This document shows, piece after piece, positions 18,601-25,865 of a stretch of DNA of 64,000 bases; the stretch's first letter is position 1, and every line of letters starts with the position of its first letter. This DNA comes from Lewinella sp. W8 (lineage in GTDB: Bacteria > Bacteroidota > Bacteroidia > Chitinophagales > Saprospiraceae). The notes below the pieces were generated by a model, which saw nothing but the letters and a program-made list of their open reading frames with translations, searched no databases and had not been told where the DNA came from. A program made the translations under genes and the position numbers. Where the stretch lies: the NCBI RefSeq assembly GCF_004375085.3, contig NZ_SNAQ03000021.1, positions 39,889 to 103,888 on the forward strand. The letters are read 5' to 3'.

Positions 18601-21096
18601 AACGGAGACGGCACCTTCAGCTTTAATCCGGTGGGCCTCTCGGCGGGAGAATACCTGTCCGTCGTCAGCTATCTGGGGCGGGGGAACTGTACTTCTACCG
18701 ATACGGTACGCACCAATCTCTTTGACCTTCCGGTAGTTGGCTTCAATACGACCCCCGCGACGGTTTGCGTTGGCGAGTCCTTCAACGTACTCTTCAACGG
18801 TTCGGCGGAGCCGGGCGCTGAATTTGTCTGGGATTTTGACGGAGCGGATATCACCTCCATCGGCCAGGAAAGTTACCTGGTGTCCTGGGATACACCGGGC
18901 ATGAAGACGATCAACCTGCTGGTTACGGATAATTGTCCGGCGGCGGGTAGCGTAGTGGTGGAGGTCCTGGCGCCCCTGGCCACTCCGGAACCCAATTGCA
19001 CCCGCCAGGACCTGGATGGCGTACTCTTTTCCTGGTCGGCGATTCCCGGGGCCACGGAAGGTTACCGGATCAGTATAAATGACGGACCATTTGGCCCCAT
19101 CACCACCAGTACGGATACGCTGATCAGTGGCCTGGACTTCGGGGAATCGGTTTCGATATCCGTCCTTGCCGTCCGTACGGGAACGCCCTGTGATGAAAGC
19201 ATGGCCAGTACTCCGGTTAGCTGTGCGGCACGCGAGTGCCCACCCATCAGTTTGGCACCTGCGGCCCCGCAAACTACCTTCTGCGCTAATGAACAAACTG
19301 CCGTCCTGCTGGAAGCAAACCTTTCCGGTGACGATGGCAGTGGCACCCTCAGTTGGACCGGCGCCGGTGTGGTACCGAACGGAGACGGGAGCTTCAGCTT
19401 TGACCCTGCGGCCGCGGGAATCGGAACCCATGCCCTTTACGTGGACTACGTTCAGGAAGTTCTCTGCACGTACCGGGATTCCCTGGTGATGACCGTCAAC
19501 GCCGTACCCGTAGCGAGCTTTACGACCAACGGTGCGGCCCTGTGCGTGAACACCGATCTTACGGTACAATTGGAGGGAGCAGTCGACGCTCAGGCGAACT
19601 ACACCTGGGACTTTGACGGCGCCCAATCCACGGACCTCGGGGAGGAGTCCTACTTACTCGCCTGGCCGGTAGCGGGCACCTACACCATCCGCCTGACGGT
19701 AGATCGCCTTGGGTGTTCGGCCGTGGATTCCATGACCGTCACCGTGGAAGCTTCGCCCAACTCCGGAAACTCCGTGGCCGATGACCTGCAGTTTTGCGTC
19801 AGTGAAACAACTCCGCTGGATTTATCCGCTCAACTGGTCAATCAGGATCCCGGCGGAAACTGGTCGGTCGTGGCGGGCAGTGTGCCCAACGGAAGCCTGA
19901 ACGCCACCAGTGGAATGCTGGATTTAAGCAATCTGGGAGCCGGAAATTACCGCTTCGCCTATACCGTGGACGGTACAAACTGTGCCCCCGCCAGTACGGA
20001 AGTGGCCGTTGAACTACTGGCCGCTCCCCGGGCAGATGCCGGAGAGGACCAGATCCTTACCTGTAATATGGGGATGGTCAGTCTGAACGGCAGCGGATCC
20101 GAAACGGGCGCGGGCTACACCTTCCGCTGGACGGCCGACGATGCGAGCGTCAACATCATGGATGCGGATCAACTCATGATTGACGTGGGGCAACCCGCTA
20201 CCTATCAGCTGGAGGTGACCAACGCCATCGGCTGTTCGGCCACCGACGAAGTCGTCGTTACCGCCGAACGGGAGGCCCCCGTGCTGGAGCTGGAACTCAG
20301 TCAGATCACCTGTTTCCAGGCCGATGATGGTGCCATTAACGTGACCAACGTCACCGGCGGTAGGGCCCCCTATACCTTCAGCCTCAACGGAGAGGACCGG
20401 GGCAGAAATACGCTCATGGCAGGACTACAGCCGGACCAGTACGAAGTGCGGGTAACCGACGCCAACGGTTGCTTCAGCGACGTACTGATCGACCTGACCC
20501 AGCCGGATGAGTTGAGTATTCGCCTGATCTTCCCGGGCGATAGCAGTATCGTGGATGAGGGCGAGGAAGTCTTCATCAGCGCGTCAGTGGTCGGTGGAAA
20601 TGCCATCGATACCCTCATCTGGCAGCCCGACAGCATCAAGAACCGTGATGGTCTATCGGGCATCGAATTCGTGGCTACGGAAACCCGGATGATCAGCGTT
20701 ACCGTGGTGGATGAGCTGGGCTGTACGGCCACCGACCGGCAGATGCTGCTGGTGCGCCAGAACCGCCCGGTCTACTTCCCGACGGCCTTCAGCCCCAACG
20801 GAGACAACAATAACGATATATTCTTTATTGGCGCCAACCGGGATCAGGTGGTGGAGATTCGTGATTTCTTCATCTTTGACCGATGGGGAGAAGCCGTCTT
20901 TACGGCCGGAACGGGTAATGGTGACGGCGGCATTGCGGGCGCCCGGGGCTTCCCGCCGAATGACCCCAACTTCGGTTGGGACGGCACCCTGAACGGGGAG
21001 CCGATGAACCCCCAGGTGTTTGTCTATACGGCAGTCGTCGTTTTTGCCGACGGAACGGAGCAGGTCTTCAAGGGCGACTTCGTCCTGATGCGATAG
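12610..21096 (+). CDS. Giant T9SS type B surface protein, paralogue B
   Basis: A 2828-residue paralogue of the preceding protein with the same layout. Signal peptide (MNNQHFWFRAGIF, ending GLSGQ). N-terminal domain with WYPSWTRC and LDGDPGNNWGDG. Seven FN3-like domains starting near nt 14281, 15115, 15882, 16644, 17430, 18220 and 18991. An SprB-like repeat near residue 2566 and a T9SS type B sorting domain from about 2720. Spacings between modules match paralogue A closely, so the whole gene was duplicated after the internal repeats had formed. The last 270 residues are far more alike than the middle. The ATG at 12610 is preferred over the upstream GTG because it begins the signal peptide directly and shares the MNN start with paralogue A. 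Confidence 0.9.
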   Translation: MNNQHFWFRAGIFALLMMSVNGLSGQCSTADWGTLTYSPDFGNSLYPAGTVVTVCLTTDTYTPDDAEYLHSIIPLGAGPGFDFSTITPGPPPPEACGNGGNWAWYPSWTRCAPSCQTVWPGRGLPGGFAFDSPSGTMDFTNCNSPAVLDGDPGNNWGDGNATPPCNAAGLTFCFDLTTVDATGQCPGAAYRIDIEINPDGETGSYNGISDPNECTSPCQDDPTLCFPEVEDPRAEQLNNPCPGENFVLQGSFANNLCNPSLRWVNSSGTTVSTDPVFMTNVEDTYTLFISNDFGCREVMAMVTTQYPTINPSISPDPGDSFCFGETVTLSASGGNAYQWRNPLGTVVSNGPTYSFIGTPAVAGTYTVEVFYGTGNACSETLTTDITVAPEILASITNTGPACFGSTLSFVITDDVGNPFPAGTTYTWNGVADGSFHMITAAGSGVQTMTVEVALPNGCTNTFTNSFEVWDLPMVTIDPSDPTICFDGSVDLTIVASGGRPPYSYQLGPDNAPGPVVTIDRNSPTTSNLYGDVTDANGCRGFSSFVSLLILPDLVAPDISCTESLDEITFDWNDVGQDYFELYVRVGAGVEQLVDNRYRNLSYTETGLGQGVSVTIRMIPVIFENGETCIGEEATLTCRTPACPDPGWMIGAIDTICLATGGLSYDLDISTTDAGTIVMNSTSLGLSGAPINTAGATSIPIPPLMGDTTALVHQLNLSYTSQDGSCTVDSLITLPVVRPANPAFTGADLSLCNTDTTVIFSLVEAYDTNTVYLIDVENPSGTTIIREEPTNGEWEIEFTEFRTHQVRLITESMSNTACRDTFTVPFTLQAPPIAPTVSCASTGLDSVVFVWNDVGADSYTVNEIDLPTGATTERTPTGFIVRNLNTEDMVTISVTAVTAGCASATSAETTCTASACPPVTPMITTPVDTFCLDGTTSPVALTVTAPNTGTVTWSGPGVSGTNFDPVVAGEGVHDIVATYTEDVCDYTDTLELVVISPPAVSLLADRDSICVGDTIMLRSPESYAPGEFTFDWQLPAGTTIISGDVTGPGPLDVRFDAAGDFAVTLVVGNRFCTDQSATTNITVVAPLGLPTVECDNLNFDQVGFVWSHPTATMFDVSIDAQPPGAVITQNGNSLLATGLAEGESVTITVRALATNICGDSEPVTLTCTAQTCPAISLIVDPQGPFCASGIDENVPLTATVTGSNGSGILSWQGPGVVGDAFFVDTAGVGIHEIIGVFQEEGCTFRDTIMVTVNALPVPSLNLPAGPICVDDVITVDAGAPQPGFSYNFLSPGATLGAAPDAASQEFSWPTAGRRYVLLTVTDDNGCQSLEVTDSIDVVARLQRPMVECGITSLTSVEFTWETEPGVDSFQIVVDGQPPFFQDSTTLTISGLGDGVDVEIEVIALGSGPCGNSEPGMATCSSDPCPAITVTPPTDEDFCANTAGNETVLTATQTGGSGGGVFTFSGPGVFLDNGDWRFHADTAGLGSHQIRVVYTESICSDTAFFTYRVFDPPTADFTMNGMAQDLTVCAGSVFEVAYAGNVLDGESATFNWDFDVASSTPLGAFETYELSFASAGTYSISLSVDRQGCSSEEVSFEVTVVDPLGAPLVSCGTSTLNSTQFTWTAIPGATSYEVTVGGVVDTTTNLDYVVTGLLPGEGATLTVRALGGTVCGDGPASAPLECFAAPCPDLVPDFSALPDQLCLENGDEFILLSDFVVSGGSGINGSYTFSGPGVRQDTFFAALAMASEAGEVNQINIQYAEEGPCTLDTIFEVTVFDRPSVFITDPGPQCVGDTLRVLIGSTNFVANDDINVDWDGGILVDDGDADDNEYLLYYDTPGTKTILATVLSNISGCMSDTAFMIVEVSEPLRAPVMGCGPIELETITFIWDPVPGSTGYEVVPANGDPTVVTTDTFFVVNNRTPETTFSVTVRALGDGPCGDSEPTPFTCETAPCPGGRAQAVTADTDICLDGTEVAFLLEANLTEGMPTGPFTWSGTGVVDNGDGTFSFNPVGLSAGEYLSVVSYLGRGNCTSTDTVRTNLFDLPVVGFNTTPATVCVGESFNVLFNGSAEPGAEFVWDFDGADITSIGQESYLVSWDTPGMKTINLLVTDNCPAAGSVVVEVLAPLATPEPNCTRQDLDGVLFSWSAIPGATEGYRISINDGPFGPITTSTDTLISGLDFGESVSISVLAVRTGTPCDESMASTPVSCAARECPPISLAPAAPQTTFCANEQTAVLLEANLSGDDGSGTLSWTGAGVVPNGDGSFSFDPAAAGIGTHALYVDYVQEVLCTYRDSLVMTVNAVPVASFTTNGAALCVNTDLTVQLEGAVDAQANYTWDFDGAQSTDLGEESYLLAWPVAGTYTIRLTVDRLGCSAVDSMTVTVEASPNSGNSVADDLQFCVSETTPLDLSAQLVNQDPGGNWSVVAGSVPNGSLNATSGMLDLSNLGAGNYRFAYTVDGTNCAPASTEVAVELLAAPRADAGEDQILTCNMGMVSLNGSGSETGAGYTFRWTADDASVNIMDADQLMIDVGQPATYQLEVTNAIGCSATDEVVVTAEREAPVLELELSQITCFQADDGAINVTNVTGGRAPYTFSLNGEDRGRNTLMAGLQPDQYEVRVTDANGCFSDVLIDLTQPDELSIRLIFPGDSSIVDEGEEVFISASVVGGNAIDTLIWQPDSIKNRDGLSGIEFVATETRMISVTVVDELGCTATDRQMLLVRQNRPVYFPTAFSPNGDNNNDIFFIGANRDQVVEIRDFFIFDRWGEAVFTAGTGNGDGGIAGARGFPPNDPNFGWDGTLNGEPMNPQVFVYTAVVVFADGTEQVFKGDFVLMR

Positions 21097-21219
21097 AAGC
21101 TGAGGCTCCCGTTGGATGCCGGTGGGCGTACGCCCGGTTAATGAGACCGGCGCCGGGGTGGGGTAAGGACCCGCTCCAGCGCCGGCCCCATAACCCCCGT
21201 CTGTTTACCTTTGCGGTCA
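21097..21219 (+). other. Short spacer with GC-rich dyad
   Basis: It contains the GC-rich words CCGGCGCCGG (near 21149) and AGCGCCGGCC (near 21178), which can pair, and ends in the promoter of the next gene. No T-tract follows the dyad, so termination of the giant gene here is only a possibility. Confidence 0.35.
21206..21213 (+). promoter_or_regulatory. -7 box of the glycosyltransferase gene
   Basis: TACCTTTG, a perfect TAnnTTTG, ends only 6 bases before the ATG at 21220. The expected transcription start falls at or next to the start codon, so the mRNA would be leaderless or nearly so. Confidence 0.7.
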
Positions 21220-23181
21220 ATGGATTTATCCGTCATCATTGTCAACTACAACGTGCGCCACTTCCTGGAGCAGGCACTGTTGAGCGTCGAGCGGGCCATC
21301 GCGGGGCTGGAGGCTGAGGTATGGGTGGTGGATAATGATTCCGTGGATGATTCGGTGACGATGGTCCGGGAACGGTTTCCCTGGGTGAAATTGATCGCCA
21401 ACGACGACAATCCGGGCTTTTCCGTAGCCAACAACCAGGCCATCCGTGAGTCTTCCGGCCGGTACGTGTTGCTCCTCAACCCCGATACGGTCGTGGAAGA
21501 AGACACCTTCCGCCGCTGCGTGGACTTCATGGACCGCCACCCCGACGGGGGTGGCCTGGGCGTCAGGATGATCGACGGCAGCGGCCGCTTCCTGCCCGAG
21601 AGTAAGCGCGGCCTGCCCACCCCCTGGGTGGCCTTCACCAAGGCCTTCGGGCTGGCCCGGCTCTTTCCTGCCTCCCGAAAATTCAACCATTACCACCTGG
21701 GGTACCTGGCCGAAAACGAAACCCACGAGGTGGAAATTTTAGCCGGAGCCTTTATGCTTATGCGGCGCAGGGCCCTCGATGAGGTGGGCCTGCTCGACGA
21801 AAACTTTTTCATGTACGGGGAGGACATTGACCTGTCCTACCGACTGCTAAAGGGGGGCTACAAAAACTACTACTACCCGGAAACCAGCATCATTCACTAC
21901 AAGGGGGAAAGCACCAAACGCGGGAGCCTGAACTACGTGCGGGTTTTCTACCAGGCCATGATCATCTTCGCGCGGAAGCACTTCGCCGGCTCTCAGGCCC
22001 GATTGCTGGTCTGGCTCATGCAGCTGGCCATTTATCTACGGGCTTTCCTGACGGTAGTGGCCAACGTATGGCGGACCTTCCGGTACCCGCTGCTGGACGC
22101 AGCGGGCATCTACCTTGGTTTGCGTATCCTGAAATCCCTCTGGTCATCGTATCACTTCGGTGACGTCAACTACTTTCCGGATTACATCAACTACTGGCAC
22201 TTCCCCGCCTACACGGTCCTTTGGTTGGGGAGTATCTTCCTGGGCGGTGGCTATGATCGTCCTTTTGACCTGGGGCGTACCCTGCGGAGTCTCGGCCTGG
22301 GGACCTTGCTGTTGTTTGCCGTCTACGGACTGCTTCCGGAAAGCCTTCGTCCCAGCCGGGCACTGCTGCTGCTGGGAGCCGCCTGGGCGGGCAGTTGGGT
22401 GGTGTTGGTGCGAGTTGCGAGCCACCTGCTAAAGTACGGTTCCCTGGGGCCCCTACTGAGTGGGGAAACCCAAAACCAGCGCCTGGTGATCGTGGGGGGC
22501 GCGGAAGAAGCCGAGCGGGCGTTGAGCCTGCTCCAGCGGGCGGGGGCGAGCCGGAACTATATCGGACGGCTTTCCCCCGGAGAATCACGGGGGACCGAAA
22601 TACTCGGTACCGCCCAGCGCTTACCGGAGCTGGTCCAGTTGTACCGGGCCGAAGAAATCATCTTCTGTTCGGCGGACCTCAGTAACGAGGCCATCCAGCG
22701 ATGGATGACGGATCTGGGCCCCAAACTTCAGTACCGCATCCTGCCCGAAGCGAGCAGCAGCATCATTGGTAGTCACCGACCCGATCAACGCGGAACGTTG
22801 TACACCATCGACGTCAATTTACGCATTAACCATCCCACCCAGCGGCGGGGTAAGTGGCTGTTCGATAAGCTCGCGGCCCTGCTGGTGTTGTTGACGTGGC
22901 CGGTGTTGATCTGGTGGGTAGACCGGAAACCGGGGCTGCTGCTGAATGCCTGGCGCGTCCTCACCGGCCAGCGGCATTGGGTTGGATACGCCCCCGAAGA
23001 CCCTCGGGTCTCGCTGTTACCGGGGCTGCGCCCCGGGATAGTACATCCAGCCACGAACCGGGGGGTAACGGACCCGGATACGCTCCACCAGCTGAACTTG
23101 TTGTACGCCCGGGATTACCGGGTGAGTGAAGACTGGCGGATAATCCTGAGAGCCCTCTCCGCCCTGGGGGATCGGAGGTAG
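21220..23181 (+). CDS. GT2 glycosyltransferase fused to PGT-like domain
   Basis: A 653-residue fusion. Residues 1-240 are a family 2 glycosyltransferase of the rhamnosyltransferase (WbbL-like) type: SVIIVNYNV, LLNPDTVVEED as the metal/nucleotide-sugar site, and MYGEDIDLSYRL. Hydrophobic segments follow at about 260-400. Residues about 425-530 resemble the CoA-binding-like domain of polyprenyl glycosylphosphotransferases (RLVIVGGAEEAERAL). The end (a hydrophobic hairpin, then NAWRVLTGQRHWVGYAP and YARDYRVSEDW) resembles the tail of bacterial sugar transferases but lacks the usual catalytic KFRSM-like part. The likely role is surface polysaccharide assembly at the inner membrane. The start is set by the promoter box and the SVIIVNYN motif; a TTG at 21211 lies inside the box. 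Confidence 0.85.
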   Translation: MDLSVIIVNYNVRHFLEQALLSVERAIAGLEAEVWVVDNDSVDDSVTMVRERFPWVKLIANDDNPGFSVANNQAIRESSGRYVLLLNPDTVVEEDTFRRCVDFMDRHPDGGGLGVRMIDGSGRFLPESKRGLPTPWVAFTKAFGLARLFPASRKFNHYHLGYLAENETHEVEILAGAFMLMRRRALDEVGLLDENFFMYGEDIDLSYRLLKGGYKNYYYPETSIIHYKGESTKRGSLNYVRVFYQAMIIFARKHFAGSQARLLVWLMQLAIYLRAFLTVVANVWRTFRYPLLDAAGIYLGLRILKSLWSSYHFGDVNYFPDYINYWHFPAYTVLWLGSIFLGGGYDRPFDLGRTLRSLGLGTLLLFAVYGLLPESLRPSRALLLLGAAWAGSWVVLVRVASHLLKYGSLGPLLSGETQNQRLVIVGGAEEAERALSLLQRAGASRNYIGRLSPGESRGTEILGTAQRLPELVQLYRAEEIIFCSADLSNEAIQRWMTDLGPKLQYRILPEASSSIIGSHRPDQRGTLYTIDVNLRINHPTQRRGKWLFDKLAALLVLLTWPVLIWWVDRKPGLLLNAWRVLTGQRHWVGYAPEDPRVSLLPGLRPGIVHPATNRGVTDPDTLHQLNLLYARDYRVSEDWRIILRALSALGDRR

Positions 23182-23190
23182 CCCCGAAAG

Positions 23191-24357
23191 CTACCGCTCT
23201 TCCAGGTTACGCCTGATCAGGGCGTTGCGGGCCGCCACGCTGGCGAAACTCGTCAGGCCATCCTCGGGGGTGTTTTTAGCGTAATCGAGAAGCTGCGCCA
23301 CGCTGGTCGTGGCCACGTGCATCCGCGTATCGGAACTCGCGTAGTAGATGAACACTTCGTCCCGTTCGTTGCGGATCCAGCCGTTCGTGAAGAGAACGTT
23401 GGATACGTCGCCGACGCGCTCCGGTCCCTCCGGGGCCAGCAGATGGCCGGCCGGCTGGTACTTGATGACCCAGGGGCGCCGCAATTCCGTGACGAAAAAG
23501 TAGAGTACGTACCGTAATCCCGCGGCGGTATTCCGGACACCGTGCGCCAGATGAAGCCATCCTTCGTCCGTTTTCAGGGGAGGTGGGCCCTGACCGTTTT
23601 TGACCTCCTTGATGGTGTGGTAGGCCTTGTTGTCGATGATGACCTCCTCTTTAATCTCGGCCCCCTCCATCGTGGGGCTCAGGCCCCAACCGATGCCACC
23701 GCCGGAGCCCACGGAAATGAATCCGTCCTGAGGACGGGTATAGAGTGCATACTGCCCCTCCACGAATTCTGGGTGGAGCACTACGTTGCGCTGCTGTCCG
23801 CTGTAGGTGATCAGGTCGGGGAGACGTTCCCAGGTGACGAGGTCCCTCGTCCGGGCGATACCGCACTGGGCCTCTGCGGCACTCAGATCGTTAGGGAAAT
23901 TCGGGTCCTTACGCTCGGCACAAAACAAGCCGTAGATGTAGCCGTCCTCGTGGGCCGTGAGCCGGATGTCGTAAACGTTGGTGGTTGGTCTGCCGTATTC
24001 AGGCATGGTGATGGGGTAGTCCCAAAACCTGAAATTGTCCACGCCGTTTTCGCTCTCCGCGATGGCGAAAAAGCTCTTGCGGTCATTACCCTCCACCCGG
24101 AGGGCGAGCAGGTACTTACCCTTCCAGTGGAGTGCGCCGGCATTGAAGGTGGCGTTGACCCCCTGCCGTTCCATCAGGAATGGGTTGCGGGCTTCGTTCA
24201 GGTCGTAACGCCAGAACAGGGGCGTGTGAGCGGCGGTGATGACCGGGTGCTGGTAACGGGTGTAAATGCCATTTCCGGGGAGCACCTTTTCGTTCTTTCG
24301 GGTAATCAATGCCCGGTGCTCTGCCTCCAGAGCAGCCAGGCGGGCGGTGAAGTCCAT
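23191..24357 (-). CDS. GH130 beta-mannosyl-glucose phosphorylase
   Basis: A 388-residue cytoplasmic enzyme of glycoside hydrolase family 130. Family features are RNPFLMERQGVNATFNAGAL near the start of the propeller, YDIRLTAHEDG with the likely catalytic Asp, and GGGIGWGLSP. It most resembles 4-O-beta-mannosyl-glucose phosphorylases (subfamily 1), which split mannosyl-glucose with phosphate into mannose-1-phosphate and glucose in mannan use; the exact substrate is inference. It converges tail to tail with the glycosyltransferase (9-bp gap). A TACTTTCG box on the minus strand (24392-24399) may drive it. Confidence 0.85.
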   Translation of the reverse strand: MDFTARLAALEAEHRALITRKNEKVLPGNGIYTRYQHPVITAAHTPLFWRYDLNEARNPFLMERQGVNATFNAGALHWKGKYLLALRVEGNDRKSFFAIAESENGVDNFRFWDYPITMPEYGRPTTNVYDIRLTAHEDGYIYGLFCAERKDPNFPNDLSAAEAQCGIARTRDLVTWERLPDLITYSGQQRNVVLHPEFVEGQYALYTRPQDGFISVGSGGGIGWGLSPTMEGAEIKEEVIIDNKAYHTIKEVKNGQGPPPLKTDEGWLHLAHGVRNTAAGLRYVLYFFVTELRRPWVIKYQPAGHLLAPEGPERVGDVSNVLFTNGWIRNERDEVFIYYASSDTRMHVATTSVAQLLDYAKNTPEDGLTSFASVAARNALIRRNLEER

Positions 24358-24447
24358 GTGGAGTATTTAACGGGTAGGGTGCCGACGGGCACGAAAGTAA
24401 AATATACACGGAGTTCCGGCCATGGTGCCCTTACTCCCGCCGCAAGA

Positions 24448-25179
24448 TTACCACTTCCGACGCTCCAGACTAAGGACCGTGAGGAGCAAAAAGAAACCGG
24501 TAAGGGAGAGGAAGTAAATCACGTCACGGCTGTCGATGAGTCCGCGGCCCAGTGAGCGAAAGTGATCCTGCATGCCCAGCGACTGGACGAAAGTTTCCCC
24601 GTTGAGGTAGAAAATGGAAAGACTGGACAAATAGTCAAAGCCAAAATAGCACCAGAAGGAGATGGCCAGCGCCAGCAAAAAGCTCACGATCTGGTTACTG
24701 GTCAGGCTGCTGGCAAAGAGTCCGATGGCCACGAAGGCCATGGCGAGAAAACAAAGACCAAGGTAGGAACCAATGGTGCCTCCGGCGTCAATGTTGCCGA
24801 CCGGAGCACCGAGTTGATAAATGGTGTAGTAATACAGCAGGGTAGGCGCCAGGGCAATCAGCACGAGCAGCAGGCAGGCAAAAAACTTGCCCAGCACAAT
24901 TTCAACGTCCTTTAGGGGGCGGGTAACCAGAAGTTCAATGGCCCCAGTTTGCCTTTCTTCGGCGAATGCCCGCATGCAGATGGCGGGGATGATGAATACA
25001 AATACGTTGGGGACCAGCGTGAAGAACGGCCCCAGCGAAGCGTATCCGTAGTCCAGTAGACTGGTTTCGGGGAAAACGAAGAGGAACAGCCCCATCACCA
25101 CGAGAAAGACCGCGATCACGATGTATCCGATCAGCGAACTGAAAAAAGCATTAATTTCCTTACGGAAGATGGCACCCAT
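24448..25179 (-). CDS. gldF: Gliding ABC transporter permease GldF
   Basis: A 243-residue ABC-2 type permease with six hydrophobic segments. The sequence MRAFAEERQTGAIELLVTRP is typical of GldF. In Flavobacterium, GldA, GldF and GldG form an ABC complex needed for gliding. It is the last gene of a three-gene minus-strand operon (4 bases after the unknown gene). GldG, normally next to GldF, is not downstream here, so it must lie outside the window or be missing. Confidence 0.9.
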   Translation of the reverse strand: MGAIFRKEINAFFSSLIGYIVIAVFLVVMGLFLFVFPETSLLDYGYASLGPFFTLVPNVFVFIIPAICMRAFAEERQTGAIELLVTRPLKDVEIVLGKFFACLLLVLIALAPTLLYYYTIYQLGAPVGNIDAGGTIGSYLGLCFLAMAFVAIGLFASSLTSNQIVSFLLALAISFWCYFGFDYLSSLSIFYLNGETFVQSLGMQDHFRSLGRGLIDSRDVIYFLSLTGFFLLLTVLSLERRKW

Positions 25180-25183
25180 GGAG

Positions 25184-25864
25184 TTACGGATTCATTTTTT
25201 GAGCCGGCAAAGATAGGGGATGGCGATCGTCATATAAACGGATGGCCCGCAGCAGTAAATCTTCGGTAACCTCCTTTGCTTCGCGCAGGGCTTTCGATAA
25301 ATCCGGATCATCACTGAGCAGGGGGAGCAAATTGGTCCGGTCTAGATTTTTCAGGGCGCCGGAGCGCAGGTGCAATACTTTTACCAGCGTCAATGTCTTT
25401 TCCCGTTCCACGTAGGCCTGCCGGAAGGGACGACCATTGAGCGGGTTGTAGGCCTTCATCAGTTGCCGCTTCGTGACCGTGGTGTCATAGCGGACGGTAC
25501 TCAGCGCCCCCCGAACCCGTAACCCGGCAAACTCATGGAAGTCACGCTCTTTGTCGTAGCGAACGTAGAGGTAGGGGAGTCCGTCCAGGCTAATGGCGTA
25601 GGGAATCAATTCCGGATTGATCCGTTCGTCTTTGTAGGCATAACCGTCGATCTGCACCCGGTAGTCTTCTGGAAGTTGCACCATTTCCCCGTCGATGGCT
25701 TCCCAGGGAAGGTCGGGCTGATTGGAGAGCAGGGCCGCGTGAGAGAAGTAGACGCCCTCACCAAACCGGAAGTCTGCATCGAAGAGCAGGCTGTCGGATT
25801 GGGCCGAAAGCGGGCATGCGGTCAGGCAAAAGAGCACGAAAAGTAGGGGGTGAATCTTCCTCAT
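25184..25864 (-). CDS. Unknown exported protein between gldA and gldF
   Basis: A 226-residue protein with a signal peptide (MRKIHPLLFVLFCLTA, cleavage after LSAQ). The mature part has no motif I recognise; it is mixed charged, with YRVQIDGYAYKDERINPE and a helical end rich in Leu/Asp/Glu. It has no T9SS sorting domain, so periplasmic or outer-membrane attachment is possible. It sits in a tight operon: one base after gldA and 4 bases before gldF. That placement suggests a job linked to the Gld ABC complex; this is inference. Confidence 0.8.
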   Translation of the reverse strand: MRKIHPLLFVLFCLTACPLSAQSDSLLFDADFRFGEGVYFSHAALLSNQPDLPWEAIDGEMVQLPEDYRVQIDGYAYKDERINPELIPYAISLDGLPYLYVRYDKERDFHEFAGLRVRGALSTVRYDTTVTKRQLMKAYNPLNGRPFRQAYVEREKTLTLVKVLHLRSGALKNLDRTNLLPLLSDDPDLSKALREAKEVTEDLLLRAIRLYDDRHPLSLPAQKMNP

Positions 25865-25865
25865 A

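Noticed and set aside
22395..24555. Long frames opposite the glycosyltransferase and GH130 genes
   Set aside because: They are mirror frames of GC-rich genes with clear family motifs; none has a start signal or domain.
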